Assembly: GCA_956465555.1 (NCBI GenBank)
Contig: OY101122.1
Span: forward strand, 1,499,001 to 1,563,000
Reading direction: 5' to 3'
DNA: 64,000 nt
Source: Nitzschia sp. pyKryTriq1
Lineage: Eukaryota > Bacillariophyta > Bacillariophyceae > Bacillariales > Bacillariaceae
The position numbers were made by a program, and so were the translations under genes. Of this stretch, positions 33,434 through 43,724 are shown in pieces; positions within the stretch are counted from its first letter, which is position 1, and each line of letters starts with the position of its first letter. The notes below the pieces were generated by a model. The model was not told the DNA's origin. It made no database searches and saw only the letters and a list, made by a program, of their open reading frames with translations.

Positions 33434-35098
33434 TCATGGAGTCAGCGATGGTTCTTTCCGTTTCTTCTTCTCTTCGACCTTCTCGTCCTCGAATTCAGAG
33501 AGCAGGAAATCGACTACATCTTTCGCAGAGTACTCCCAGTCTCCCTTTTCATTCTGCTTCAGGTATTGCCTGCAATTGTTGACATCGTCACCAATGGTGA
33601 TCAACATCTCCTCCTGATAGTCATGTTTGGGTTGGACCTGAGGAAGGCCCACGTTTGCGCACAAGGCATTGCAGAGACACTTTCTGCCCTCGGTCGCTTC
33701 AAGTTCGCCACCTTTCTTCACATAATCTTCTATCGGTTCAGATGCACACCGATAGCCAATGGAACCATCCGGCTTCGTGTACATTTCGCGAAGGTAACCC
33801 AGGCTACATGTGCGTGGACGATGTTCATATGTCTCGGGGTCGGACAGAGTGCCTTCCAGTTCGAGAACCTTGAAAGGGAAACCAGTTGGAGAGGCTTGGG
33901 GGTCCGTGAACACACCAACGTCTTTTCGTGCAAGCTCATTCAAAATGGCGTGTTTGGTATTGGATTCCATTCCTGATTCCTTACTCAACGCAAAGGCTGT
34001 ACCAACTTGAACACCGGCTCCTCCAATATCAACAACCTCCTTGACTTTCTTGGGATCGGCATAGGATCCAGCTAGCCAGAAAGGAAGACCGTTGGTCGCT
34101 TTGGCAAACTTTGGAAGATCAACGTCGTCCTTTTCTCCATAAACGGGCTCACCGCGCTCATTTAGATTTGTGGCATGGGTTTTTGTGACGGGGTCGTATT
34201 TGAAACCTCGAGGCGGAGCATTGTGCCCTCCGGCCGTGTTGAGTTCGACGACAAAACCGTCGATTCCCTTCGTAGGGCCCTTTCCTGACGCTCGCTTGAG
34301 CATCGACTGTGCCAAGACAACAGATGAAACGATCGGAACGAACTTTGGGCGTTTGTAAGGTACTGCAAGATCAGGTCGTCCAGCGGCTTCCCAAAAGTTC
34401 TTCGGCGAGAACTCGAGAACGATATTTTCAGAATGATCGGCTAGGTCAAGCTCCTGTTTACAATCCACGCATTCGGCGAGATTGTCCAGAATGCCGGGGA
34501 TTTTCATGGGAATTCCAGCTCCCATGAGCACATAGTCGACGTCTGCAATCATGGCGCCATATAGAGACGCTACCGTAGGAAGCTGGACCTTGGTGAGTAG
34601 ATTGAGTCCTACCAACCCGTTTGGAATAGGCGAGCCGTCATCATTGTGTTTCGCCAACCACACTTCACAGTAGTTTGCGAGGACACAAACTTCCAGAAGG
34701 TGTTGCGAGGGCTTGGTGGACCACATCGGAATGCTCTTGTAGGGCTTCTGAGGATCTTTACCGCCTTCGATGTAGTACTTGTTCATAATGCGGCTTGCCA
34801 TTCCCTGGTCGGGAAACGTGACCAAGGCCTTTCGCATGGCGCCTTCTGGGTCTCCATTTTGGAGCTCTCTCACAAGGACAGTGTCAATGGCTGTCCCAGA
34901 GACGACTCCAAGCTGGCCTTGTTTGGCTACCTCGCGAGCAAGCTCCCACTTCGAGATCCTGATGCCCATACCACCTTGAATCACACGAGGGATGGGGGCG
35001 ACACCATTGACATAAGCCTCGACGCCATGATTTGGTGCGGTCAAAGCTGTGACCGCCAGTCCAATCAGAAAGATGCTCGTAAATCTTGGGTTTGTCAT
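33434..35098 (-). CDS. Nitronate monooxygenase (FMN) with signal peptide
   Basis: The 554-residue single-exon product belongs to the nitronate monooxygenase/2-nitropropane dioxygenase family, FMN enzymes that oxidise alkyl nitronates, with FabK-like enoyl reductases as relatives. Family signatures are VIQGGMGIRIS, GVVSGTAID, VVELNTAGGHNAPPRG and the FMN-phosphate loop IGGAGVQVGTAFALSKESG. The N-terminus (about 1-28) is a signal peptide (SIFLIGLAVTALTAPNHGVEA), so the enzyme enters the secretory route; the following AYVNG does not match a clear plastid ASAFAP motif. A C-terminal extension of about 130 residues contains a cysteine cluster (KCLCNALCANVG) and ends in a charged tail. The substrate cannot be told from sequence. 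Confidence 0.88.
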   Translation of the reverse strand: MTNPRFTSIFLIGLAVTALTAPNHGVEAYVNGVAPIPRVIQGGMGIRISKWELAREVAKQGQLGVVSGTAIDTVLVRELQNGDPEGAMRKALVTFPDQGMASRIMNKYYIEGGKDPQKPYKSIPMWSTKPSQHLLEVCVLANYCEVWLAKHNDDGSPIPNGLVGLNLLTKVQLPTVASLYGAMIADVDYVLMGAGIPMKIPGILDNLAECVDCKQELDLADHSENIVLEFSPKNFWEAAGRPDLAVPYKRPKFVPIVSSVVLAQSMLKRASGKGPTKGIDGFVVELNTAGGHNAPPRGFKYDPVTKTHATNLNERGEPVYGEKDDVDLPKFAKATNGLPFWLAGSYADPKKVKEVVDIGGAGVQVGTAFALSKESGMESNTKHAILNELARKDVGVFTDPQASPTGFPFKVLELEGTLSDPETYEHRPRTCSLGYLREMYTKPDGSIGYRCASEPIEDYVKKGGELEATEGRKCLCNALCANVGLPQVQPKHDYQEEMLITIGDDVNNCRQYLKQNEKGDWEYSAKDVVDFLLSEFEDEKVEEKKKRKEPSLTP

Positions 35099-35809
35099 CC
35101 TTTGGAGAGGGTGGTTTCGCTGGATGAAAATTGCTTTTGTGAAAGTCGTCGATCAACTTTTTGTTTTTATGATATGAGATCAACCAAACCGCGGAGATAG
35201 CTGCTGTGCGCTTCGGGTTCCTGCAGCAGAACGAAGGATCCAAAAGTGCAACACTGGTACAAATACTAACGTTCAAACGACGACGAAGCAGCAGCAGATG
35301 AGGATTCGCATTCTTTTATTTTATTAGTTGTTCTTTTTCCTCCGTGGACCCGAAGAGCCAGCTCGCGTACAACACAAAAAAAATCAGAACCCGGGACCTG
35401 AATGAATCATGTGGCAATGATAACGATCGATGGGTGATACGATCTTTGGACTTACCTGGTATTCCGACGCAATGCGAATTGGAGCGCACATTTTGTCGAT
35501 GGCTGTTGCCTCGTTCGTTTCTGTCATCAGTTAGTTAGAAGTTCGTAAAATAAACAGAAGAGTGTGGCCGAAGCCTGACGCACATGCGACCCGCCCGGCG
35601 CGCCGAAACGAGAGCAGCTGACGAAACAGCTGCGGTCGAATGAATCAATCATCCTATTGAAGTCGCTTGGGTCGATCGGTTTTTTGCTTCGATGAATAAG
35701 GATGAAGGATGAGATGTGAGATGTTGTGATGACAATGACAATCATCCAGTCCTTATCCCTCCGCCCCACTTGTGTTCACATAACTTGCAACCCGTTTTAC
35801 TAAGGAGAG
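35099..35809. other. Divergent spacer, nothing recognised
   Basis: The spacer separates the divergent nitronate monooxygenase and ATG5 genes and should contain both promoters. No gene, GTAC array or clear repeat was seen. Short frames here have no family likeness. Confidence 0.4.
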
Positions 35810-36871
35810 ATGACGCTGGATCAAGTACGAGCCGCCAACTGGTCGGGATCCATTCCCATAGTATTAAGCTTGGCTCCCACGTCTTTGTCGAGTCCCACAG
35901 CACCTGGGCCGATTCATGTGCTGGTATCGAGACATAACTTTCTGCATATTGGACTGCAAGAAGCTGTTTTGAGACTGCACAAGTACGCTCCTCCCACATT
36001 TTCCTTCACGAAGCGTGTCGTGGAAGAGCCCGACACTCTAGGTGGCGATGGTGATGATTCCTCTGCAGAGGATGGCGACAACGTTGATAAAGACGAAGAA
36101 CCATCCGAAGAAAATTCAGCAGCTCGAAAAGACGGGGCCCCAAAGACGACGAAATCGATGACTGCTACGATCAAACAAAAGACGATTATATATCCCCTCT
36201 GTTGGTTTGAAGATGAAGAAACACAGCTACCCTTACAGTGGCAATTGTTTGCGGGCGTTTTATGGGACAGTCGTGCATCTCAATCATCGGCAGGACCGAA
36301 CCTGTTGCCGTGGAGAATTCGAGTTCACTTCACAAACTATCCGTCCTCTCAATTGCTGGATTTGGATGCGGCGACCAGTGGAGTATTGTCAACAGTTGAG
36401 CGTACATTTAAGAACTACCTCAAACAAGCCTTGGTACTGCAGCATGGCCAGAACAAAGTCGCCCTCAATATGACCAAGCAAACCCATCAACGGATCTGGG
36501 ATTCGATTGTGACATCGAAATATGCTGTCTACAAACCAATCCAAGAGGATATTCAAGCGGATCCGAAAAATCAATTAGCCATGATTCCGGTTCGACTCGT
36601 AGTGGGCCCATCGAAACCAATCATCCAGAAACGATGTGATGTCAGCACTCTGACGTTAGGCAAACTCCTTCACTTGTGGCTCCCAAAACACTTCGTGCCG
36701 AAATTAGGTCAGGGAGAGAGCGACGAGAATATCGTACCAGTAGTAGAGACAACGACGTGGAGAGTGGCTGGCCTTGCTCCACCACTGTCAAGTCCACTTG
36801 TCGAATTGTGGCAAAGTCTCTGTCATCCAGACAATTTTTTGTACATTTCCATAACCTTGATTCAAAACTAG
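35810..36871 (+). CDS. ATG5: Autophagy protein ATG5
   Basis: The 353-residue product matches ATG5, which is joined covalently to ATG12 and with ATG16 promotes lipidation of ATG8 at the growing autophagosome. Family landmarks are ANWSGSIPIVLSLAP at the N-terminus, LLPWRIRVHFTNYP in the middle, and HPDNFLYISITLIQN at the C-terminus (HPDNFL.ISI is the family end). The ATG12 acceptor lysine is K216 in LQHGQNKVALNM, placed 14 residues before the conserved Trp of RIWDS, as in yeast and plants. Residues about 72-120 are an acidic insertion (GDDSSAEDGDNVDKDEE) absent from the animal and yeast proteins and probably a disordered loop. Confidence 0.92.
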   Translation: MTLDQVRAANWSGSIPIVLSLAPTSLSSPTAPGPIHVLVSRHNFLHIGLQEAVLRLHKYAPPTFSFTKRVVEEPDTLGGDGDDSSAEDGDNVDKDEEPSEENSAARKDGAPKTTKSMTATIKQKTIIYPLCWFEDEETQLPLQWQLFAGVLWDSRASQSSAGPNLLPWRIRVHFTNYPSSQLLDLDAATSGVLSTVERTFKNYLKQALVLQHGQNKVALNMTKQTHQRIWDSIVTSKYAVYKPIQEDIQADPKNQLAMIPVRLVVGPSKPIIQKRCDVSTLTLGKLLHLWLPKHFVPKLGQGESDENIVPVVETTTWRVAGLAPPLSSPLVELWQSLCHPDNFLYISITLIQN

Positions 36872-37004
36872 CTATTCCGAGTACTTGTACTGTACTCAGT
36901 GGCAACTTGATGCTTCGTACATGATTCTTTGTTCCTACTTTTACAATCGGGCCCTTGAATGGGTCCCCCTTCTCTAGTGCTACGATTACTTTACAGAGGA
37001 GTCA

Positions 37005-38404
37005 TTATGAACTCTTATCTTGGTCGTCCACGTCGTCTTGCAACGACAGTGCCGCAGCTTTTGCAGCGCCGGACATATTGAAAGAAGTTTGACTGAGTTC
37101 CCGCTGCACTCTTTTGAGATTGCGGGCGGCGTCCGCAATGGTACTCTTGTTGGTCAGTTCCTTCTTCAGTTTATGCATTTGCATCTGGCGCGTCAAATAC
37201 TGAAGTGTATGAAAAGTCCGGGCTTGAATTCTCGTCAACTCTTCCATTTGCTCTTCCAAACAATCAAGTTGCTCCCGGATTTCCATGGGAGCCGATCCTT
37301 GAGAATCCGTTTCATCGTCAAAACCTTGCAGCATGGCCTTGTCTGTCTTGTGGAGCGAAGCAATGGCGTCACAGATGACAGCAATAATTAGGTTGACCAC
37401 GATGAATCCAGAAATGATCACAAAAGCAACAAAGGGCACCCACGCCCATGAGTAGGTCACCATGACTTCTCTGCAGATGGAAGCCCAGTTGTCCAGAGTC
37501 ATCATTTGAAAGAGTGTAAACAGTGTCCAACCCATCCCTCCAAAGTAATTGAATGCTGTTGGATTTTCAACCCCATGCAGGTTACTAAATAGCTGGGTAA
37601 ACATGACCGCAAAGATGTAGAAAATGAGTCCCAACATGAGACCGATGGCCGCCATTCGGGGGACCACACCAAATAGAGCTAAAAAGGAAGGGAACGAGAA
37701 AAACGATGGGTTAGCCAACAAGGCAATTATCTCGTGAAGTGAGTGAAGCCGGTGAGGTTTCACGCACCTAAGATAAGATTCTTCATAATCTTAATGCGAG
37801 TCACCAGCCGCAACGCCCGGAAAATCCGAAAGGCTCGAATGATTTGAACGCTGGCGAAGGACCAGCTCGTAACGATGATGACCAAGTCAAAGACCAGCCA
37901 CCCATCAAGGAGTAGTCTCCATCCATGATAGACGAATTGGAGAAATAATTCCACAGTGAATATAATCAAAAAGGCCAAGTCAACTTGTTCAAATATATTG
38001 TCGAGTTTTGGATTGTCACGCACAAAGGAATAGGTCCCGATTCCCATCATTATGGCGTTGATGCTGATCAACAGTACGATGAATAACTGGACCTTTGCGT
38101 TATTGACAAGCATCCCACAATTGAACCTGAGTTGATTGACCATGTCCGCAAACTCGCGGTAGGCCTTTCTTTCATGTCCAAACTGATCAGGAAAATCTCC
38201 GAAATCCCCGGCGGCGTCGCTATTTTCTGAATCATCGTCGTTCTCTTGCTTTTTATCTCCGGCCCCCGATAAATCTACTGAATTATCGCTTTTATTTCCC
38301 AAGTCCAGTAGTTTGGCCTCGGAAGGCTTCTTTTCCGGCCTGGCCATTGATAACTCGGCCGTCTCCACCCTCGTCCCTATAGGCCCATTTTCATTCAATA
38401 CCAT
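37005..38404 (-). CDS. Single-domain voltage-gated cation channel 1 (TLDNWAS filter)
   Basis: Exons 38404-37768 and 37678-37005 (intron 89 bases, GTGCGT..TTTTAG) give 436 residues with one six-segment unit, as in bacterial NaV and diatom EukCat channels. S1-S3 lie at about 105-180. S4 holds arginines at 190, 193, 196, 199 and 203 (RAFRIFRALRLVTR). The pore has the filter TLDNWAS at 273-279, close to bacterial TLESWAS, followed by S6 (GFIVVNLIIAVICDAI). An acidic N-terminus of about 85 residues and a C-terminal coiled-coil-like region (EQLDCLEEQMEELTRIQ) flank the core; the latter may hold four subunits together. It should conduct Na+ and/or Ca2+ on depolarisation. It converges with ATG5. Confidence 0.92.
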
Positions 38405-39290
38405 GTCGGACTTCTTATTGTACGCAGTCTACACGTAGCTCGGAACAATCAAATTTGGGTCCTTCGAGGCATTCACCGTGAAAGCTTCGTATCTGACACA
38501 ATAATGTGGGAGTTTTGAGACAGACGGAAAGTACGGGTACAACAAGAAGTCACTTGATATGTACGAGTGAAAAGTGAAAAGGACCTCAGTGAAATAAATT
38601 GGTAGAAGGAAAACGAGAAACAGAAGCACGAAGAACGGAAGTGTGTGTGCCAGTCGTCAAGCATACAGTACCAATACCTACTCGTACCGGTATGCAGTGC
38701 GCAGTAGTGCTGCCCTCTGTAGTCGCTGCGGGCGGCCCGGGGCTGCTATTGGAGCATCCGGGGAAATTTCGGCAACCATTTCATGGCGGGGGAGTTGGGT
38801 CATTTTATTGCTCCGACCACCGACGAGCGCAGCGAGGAGGGAGGCGCTGTACATCCGGGTTACTTTATGCCTATTTTCCGTGGTAATCGGGAGCGGTCGA
38901 CGAGCCATCAGCCATTCAGCCACGAATTGATTATCCTCAAAAACAAAACAAAACAAAAAACAAAAAATAGCATGTCACCATCTTCTCTGCCCTCACCATC
39001 AACACATGTTGTGTCTGATTCGCTGCAGTTGCACGAATCTCCGCATGTGGGAGAGGAAAGAGAGGATGGCGAGGTTAAAAACCCCCCGCCAACGACAGCC
39101 ACTACCCAAGCGCGGTCGGCATCTCACAGCTAAAGTCCCCTTGGGAAGGCAGTGAGTCCGACCACGTGTCTTGCATGACAGGGTATGAGGTAGTTGACGG
39201 CAAACCTTCAACACTCCAATGTCTGATCCTCATTCCAGCCTTTGGTAAGCAGTTCACTTTGTTTGCTACTATACTCTATACTCATTACAG
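38405..39290. other. Spacer with small GTAC patch
   Basis: A small GTAC-rich patch lies at about 38665-38695 and an A/C-rich run (AAACAAAAC units) at about 38940-38965. The frames here have no family likeness. Nothing that looks like a terminal inverted repeat of the neighbouring transposon-derived gene was found. Confidence 0.45.
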
Positions 39291-42200
39291 CTATGCGTAG
39301 TACTGACACTTCCTATCTCCTTTGGTCTTTGCTCCGTTGCACTCTGATTTCTTGCATTTCTTGCAGGTCCGTTGCTTCCTTTTTTTGGTGTCAGGCCCTC
39401 TGGCGTGTGATTGGTCGGGTCGTTGGTCGTGTGTCGGAAAGGAGATTGGGTTGATTGACACTCCGCCAACAAAATTATTCAACGGAGGCGCAAATGCTTT
39501 GGATGAAAATCCAGCCATTGCGGTCGGACGTGCTGGCAAAGAAATATCCCTTGGAACCATCACTCGCGACAGGCCCACTGGAGAAGGAATGATGACTCGT
39601 TTTGCTGGAGGTGGCCGATTGTTGTCTGCGACTCTCGTCCGCTTGGGCTTTTGCGTGACGGCCTGATCACTGTTGGTGTTGGGTAGGGAGATGGCAGCGG
39701 TGGCGCATGCAGTGGCCGGTATTGGTACGATGTCATGATCCTCATTAATTCTAGCAAGCTCTTTCAATGTTGTCAATTCCAGTTTCTTGGTGGTCTCGAT
39801 GATTCGTCCATTCCGTTCTCTCCTGCTCTGCTCCAAACGATTATAAACTGGGAGCTTGGGGAAAACTGTAATACCGTCCACCTTCTCCAAGATAGCCAAG
39901 CAGATCCTTTCGGCATCTGCGTTGCATTCCAAGGCAACCGATGGATACAATTTCGTATCCTTCGCCCAAGGCAATGTTGGGATAGCCAGTCCAGTTTTAT
40001 CAGCGAGGTATTGTAAGTCATTGGTCAGCTTCCATTTTTTAGGTGCCTTTGCACCGGCCTTCTTTGCTAGCTCCATCGCTTTCTCACACTCTCTTTCCAG
40101 CACCGTTGCCCGTTTAGCAATAGCTGCCGTAAGCTCAGCAGAGGCGATCGGTACAATGCCAAATTTCTCTTCCGTTCGTGCATAGCTACTTGAATTGACC
40201 CATCCTGGATATAGATTGACACCAAAGACCCTGTCGTAGAGGGTCTGGATAGCATCGGTTAGCCACGTATCGTAGTGGCCAACGTGCGGGAAGCCTGGGC
40301 GTTTCGCGCGGCTTATAGAAATATTCAGTCCATGCCGTATCTCAGCAAGGCTCACATCCGAGCTTTCAATCCCGATGGTGGCGGTTATTCCAAGCGCTGG
40401 TCGAATCTGTTTGTGAGTCAGTTCAACCGTTCCGGTCGAACGCAGGGACTGGATCAGTGGGAGCCCGAATTGATTGCGCTTGACTTCGCCAAAAGCATCC
40501 AGCTTGTAGTTATACATTGAATGCCCTGGTGGATCCGAGTAAAATCCTTGCCGGATTTCCTCCAGGATAGCCTCCGCCTTTTTCCAGGCGTCGTCGTTGA
40601 ATAGCGGCTTTTTTGATTTCAGGCAAATCTCATTCCCGAAACGTTCGAACACAGCACGCACCCGCCAGTAGAGTTTGCTCGGCGGGGGCATGTATCTTGG
40701 AATCATCTCAGTAAAAAAGTCGACATCGTAATACCGCCGCCTCTCTAGATCGAAATCGGAAAAGCCCGCCTCTTTGAGGACACCGCAAACGACGCTGTTC
40801 CACTCTTTGTCCCACACATATACAGCCTCCCGAAACGCGACAGAGTAAACTTTCTTGGCGGAATGATTTGCAGGGACGTACGGTCGATCCATCATATGCC
40901 ACCCATCCCCTAGAATAGCTGAGAACACGTCGATGATGGATTGTGGAGCATCTTTCAGGCCTTTCACTTTCACTTTCTTCGAAGTATTCGATGCCTCCTC
41001 TGCCCCGTCGTCCAGAGCGTTCTGCAACAGGTCTCGAATCATGGCGACTTCCTCGGGCGATATTGCTTCCAAGTCCTCTTCCTCTTCTCTATCATCATAT
41101 ATATCCTCGTCACCATCTGACGCCTCTTCAGAAGCTTTTAGTGGAGGTACTACTGGTGCTGTCGACACCCGCTCCTTGCTGACAGCGCACTCAACGAAAA
41201 GACTCTGACGATTTTCAGCGTGCTCTCGTAGCATACTTCCTGGCAAGACAATTTCGAAAGGAGCTTCGCCAAAGTCGGATAGTGTTGTGTTCTTCCGTCC
41301 CTTCCTGCCCTTCTTTACTGTTGGTACACTCAAAAGAGGAGCAACCACCTTGTCGATTCGGACGCAGCGGCGGTAGTCATTTTTGGAGGCTGCTGGCAAA
41401 ATCATCTCTCCTGGAAAGCGAATTCTCTCAGGAGCCTTGTCTAAAACCGTTCCTACTGCCCCAAGCGCGGATATTTGCCCAAGATTGCCCTTGTAGGATG
41501 AAATGTCTACTATTTTCCCAGGAACGGCGCTTATCTCTGGCAACGGAGCCGTCAGATCTGGAAGTTTCATCAGCTCTTCGTAGACAAGCAACGAATAGAC
41601 TGCATCTTTCAGTGCATACAGTTTTTGCTCGTCGCTTAGAATGCCGGCGAAGTTTGACGTCTGAAGAGTTTTGTCCAGAATTTCCCCAAAGAAGTGTGCC
41701 GAGTAATGCTCAAGGCCCGTACGCCCCGAACTGGTCACAACGCCACGGCGATTAGCAAGATATGCGACGTCTCCGATTCTTGTAGATAGATCTCCGCAAT
41801 TCAGAAAGTCCTCTCGTAACTTGTTTATGTCTCCTTTGATACTTCTCCCGCTGAAAACAAGCGACCTACTATTTAATAAATCCACCAATGACTTTGGAAG
41901 CGTCTTTTCGGATGGCTCGACTCGATATAAAATGGAGTGAACGACGTCAGGTGAAATTCGCATATCCCGATACGCAAGAGTAATTACCGAGACGGCCTTC
42001 TTCCCAATAATGAACCCACGTCCATTCCGAAGAATTGGCCATTCCAAGTCAAGGCCAATCCTTCGGAATCCTTCCTCTTGGCCTTCCATCAAATCACGTA
42101 TTAGTTGGAAAGTGTTCCCACACGTTCTTCTACCAAGACATTTGGAGTGTTTCAATATCTTGGCATCCACACTTCCTTCCTTTTCAACTACTGTGGTTTC

Positions 42201-43724
42201 TTCCAACATTTCAGCGGCTCCAGTTTCATTCGTTTTATTCAATGTTGCATCAGGTGTTGTGTCGATTGTTCTTGCGTACTCGTCTAAACGAGCTTGTTCC
42301 TTTCGAAGCGACGGAAATGTACTAAGCAAAAACTCCCTGTCCCGCGAGGGATTGTCAGTGTAGGCAAGTCGTGGCCCGGTTTGTCCATACGCTGCCATGG
42401 TGTCTTGCATACCAGTCAGGGGCCGTAAGATTTGATCGTGAGCATCGGTAGGAACTAAGAATTGTTGACGGATCTCGCCCATTTCATTCTTCACTGTCAC
42501 CAATCCTTTGAAAACTTGCAGTCCTTCGTATCTAGGAAGCAATTTTGACGTTTTGTACGAAGTGTCGATCTTCAGCACATCTAGCGGTATTTTCTTCATT
42601 TCTGAGTCGAGGAATGGCCTGATACTCTTGTGGAAGGAATTCAGCACTTTCGAAATATAACCTCCAGTAGGTACTCGCCCATCGTAGCCATCTTTGTCAG
42701 CAAAAGTAGAAAGAATACGAGGTTGGAAATTCAGCCCCTCAAGTTTACCCTGCTCGTACGCATCATCAATTTTCATCTTGTCGTATCGCTTCGAATGCAT
42801 CTCAAGAAGTATTCCTGACATGGTTTCTGGTCTGATGCCGTTTCTTCTTTTGGCGCGAAAGAGAGACAAGACAGTATGATCGAGAGCCAGCTTGCGAGTC
42901 AGAAAAGCAGGAAATTGTAATCCTTTTCCATATGCCATATTCTCCAATGTCGTAGGGTCCCAGCTACGAAAGCGGTAGTTGCAATCATGACAAATGCATC
43001 GGCGACCAAGGACATAGTAATTGGTCTCAAGTCCAATGACAAGTCGATGATTGTTGTTTTTGTCGAATCCATGGTTGCCAATCTTTTTCGGGTCGGCTGT
43101 CTTGCATTTGGGACAGGACGGGACAACACCGTACTGAACATCGGGTAGCCAAACTCGGATGTCTTTGTAGTATGCTTGATTTGATTTTGTAATATTTAGC
43201 TTGGCACAAAGATGGGAGGCCATACTAGCCAACAGCCTAAAATCCGACATCTGGAGTAGTCGCAGCAACCATGCGTCCTTGGCTTGCTTATCAGTTCGTT
43301 GCTTGTTGACTTCTTGGGCAAGTCTATTAGCCACAGCCTCCAAGAGCTGTTTCATAGGATGATCATTTTCTACTTCGTTGGGATTGGTAGAGCAATCGTC
43401 TGCTTTGTCAAGTGCCAATCCACAGTCTGCTGCCACATCGTCGATATCAACATCGTATGTTGCAAACACAACAGAATGCCCTTCTCCAATCACGGGGATT
43501 ACTTCCTCTGCAGTTGTAGATCCCAATGGTTGGGTCTCTTTTTCTGATGAGCTCGTAGTACTTGTACTTGCTGCTGCCGCCACCTTCGTCGACCCTGTCC
43601 GAAGGAAATTGGCCATGCTTGATCGCTGAACGCCATCCTGAGTTCGTGCAGTAAGTGCTGCATTTCGAATCTCAACACTGGTACGCCTGGCTCGTTGATG
43701 GATATCAGCACCTCTTTCACTCAT
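39291..43724 (-). CDS. Zinc-ribbon / DDE-like / 3'-5' exonuclease chimeric protein
   Basis: The start is the ATG at 43724 (MSERGADIHQ); the open frame reaches further only to a TTG. The product has 1477 residues in one exon. In order: a zinc ribbon (C204, C207, C245, C248) of the kind seen at the N-terminus of DDE transposases; an RNase-H-like region with D387 in VLKIDTSYK and D457 in AYTDNPSRDREFL, as in MULE-like transposases; a WRN/RNase D-like 3'-5' exonuclease with DEDDy residues D559 and E561 (GLDLEW), D632 (SIKGDINKL), Y703 and D707 (YALKDAVYSLLVYEEL); an acidic linker; a long uncharacterised region (YMPPPSKLYWRVRAVF); and a C-terminal Cys cluster (TCKKCKKSEC). It looks transposon-derived, with an apparently intact exonuclease centre. 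The third transposase acid is not evident. Confidence 0.75.
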   Translation of the reverse strand: MSERGADIHQRARRTSVEIRNAALTARTQDGVQRSSMANFLRTGSTKVAAAASTSTTSSSEKETQPLGSTTAEEVIPVIGEGHSVVFATYDVDIDDVAADCGLALDKADDCSTNPNEVENDHPMKQLLEAVANRLAQEVNKQRTDKQAKDAWLLRLLQMSDFRLLASMASHLCAKLNITKSNQAYYKDIRVWLPDVQYGVVPSCPKCKTADPKKIGNHGFDKNNNHRLVIGLETNYYVLGRRCICHDCNYRFRSWDPTTLENMAYGKGLQFPAFLTRKLALDHTVLSLFRAKRRNGIRPETMSGILLEMHSKRYDKMKIDDAYEQGKLEGLNFQPRILSTFADKDGYDGRVPTGGYISKVLNSFHKSIRPFLDSEMKKIPLDVLKIDTSYKTSKLLPRYEGLQVFKGLVTVKNEMGEIRQQFLVPTDAHDQILRPLTGMQDTMAAYGQTGPRLAYTDNPSRDREFLLSTFPSLRKEQARLDEYARTIDTTPDATLNKTNETGAAEMLEETTVVEKEGSVDAKILKHSKCLGRRTCGNTFQLIRDLMEGQEEGFRRIGLDLEWPILRNGRGFIIGKKAVSVITLAYRDMRISPDVVHSILYRVEPSEKTLPKSLVDLLNSRSLVFSGRSIKGDINKLREDFLNCGDLSTRIGDVAYLANRRGVVTSSGRTGLEHYSAHFFGEILDKTLQTSNFAGILSDEQKLYALKDAVYSLLVYEELMKLPDLTAPLPEISAVPGKIVDISSYKGNLGQISALGAVGTVLDKAPERIRFPGEMILPAASKNDYRRCVRIDKVVAPLLSVPTVKKGRKGRKNTTLSDFGEAPFEIVLPGSMLREHAENRQSLFVECAVSKERVSTAPVVPPLKASEEASDGDEDIYDDREEEEDLEAISPEEVAMIRDLLQNALDDGAEEASNTSKKVKVKGLKDAPQSIIDVFSAILGDGWHMMDRPYVPANHSAKKVYSVAFREAVYVWDKEWNSVVCGVLKEAGFSDFDLERRRYYDVDFFTEMIPRYMPPPSKLYWRVRAVFERFGNEICLKSKKPLFNDDAWKKAEAILEEIRQGFYSDPPGHSMYNYKLDAFGEVKRNQFGLPLIQSLRSTGTVELTHKQIRPALGITATIGIESSDVSLAEIRHGLNISISRAKRPGFPHVGHYDTWLTDAIQTLYDRVFGVNLYPGWVNSSSYARTEEKFGIVPIASAELTAAIAKRATVLERECEKAMELAKKAGAKAPKKWKLTNDLQYLADKTGLAIPTLPWAKDTKLYPSVALECNADAERICLAILEKVDGITVFPKLPVYNRLEQSRRERNGRIIETTKKLELTTLKELARINEDHDIVPIPATACATAAISLPNTNSDQAVTQKPKRTRVADNNRPPPAKRVIIPSPVGLSRVMVPRDISLPARPTAMAGFSSKAFAPPLNNFVGGVSINPISFPTHDQRPDQSHARGPDTKKRKQRTCKKCKKSECNGAKTKGDRKCQYYA

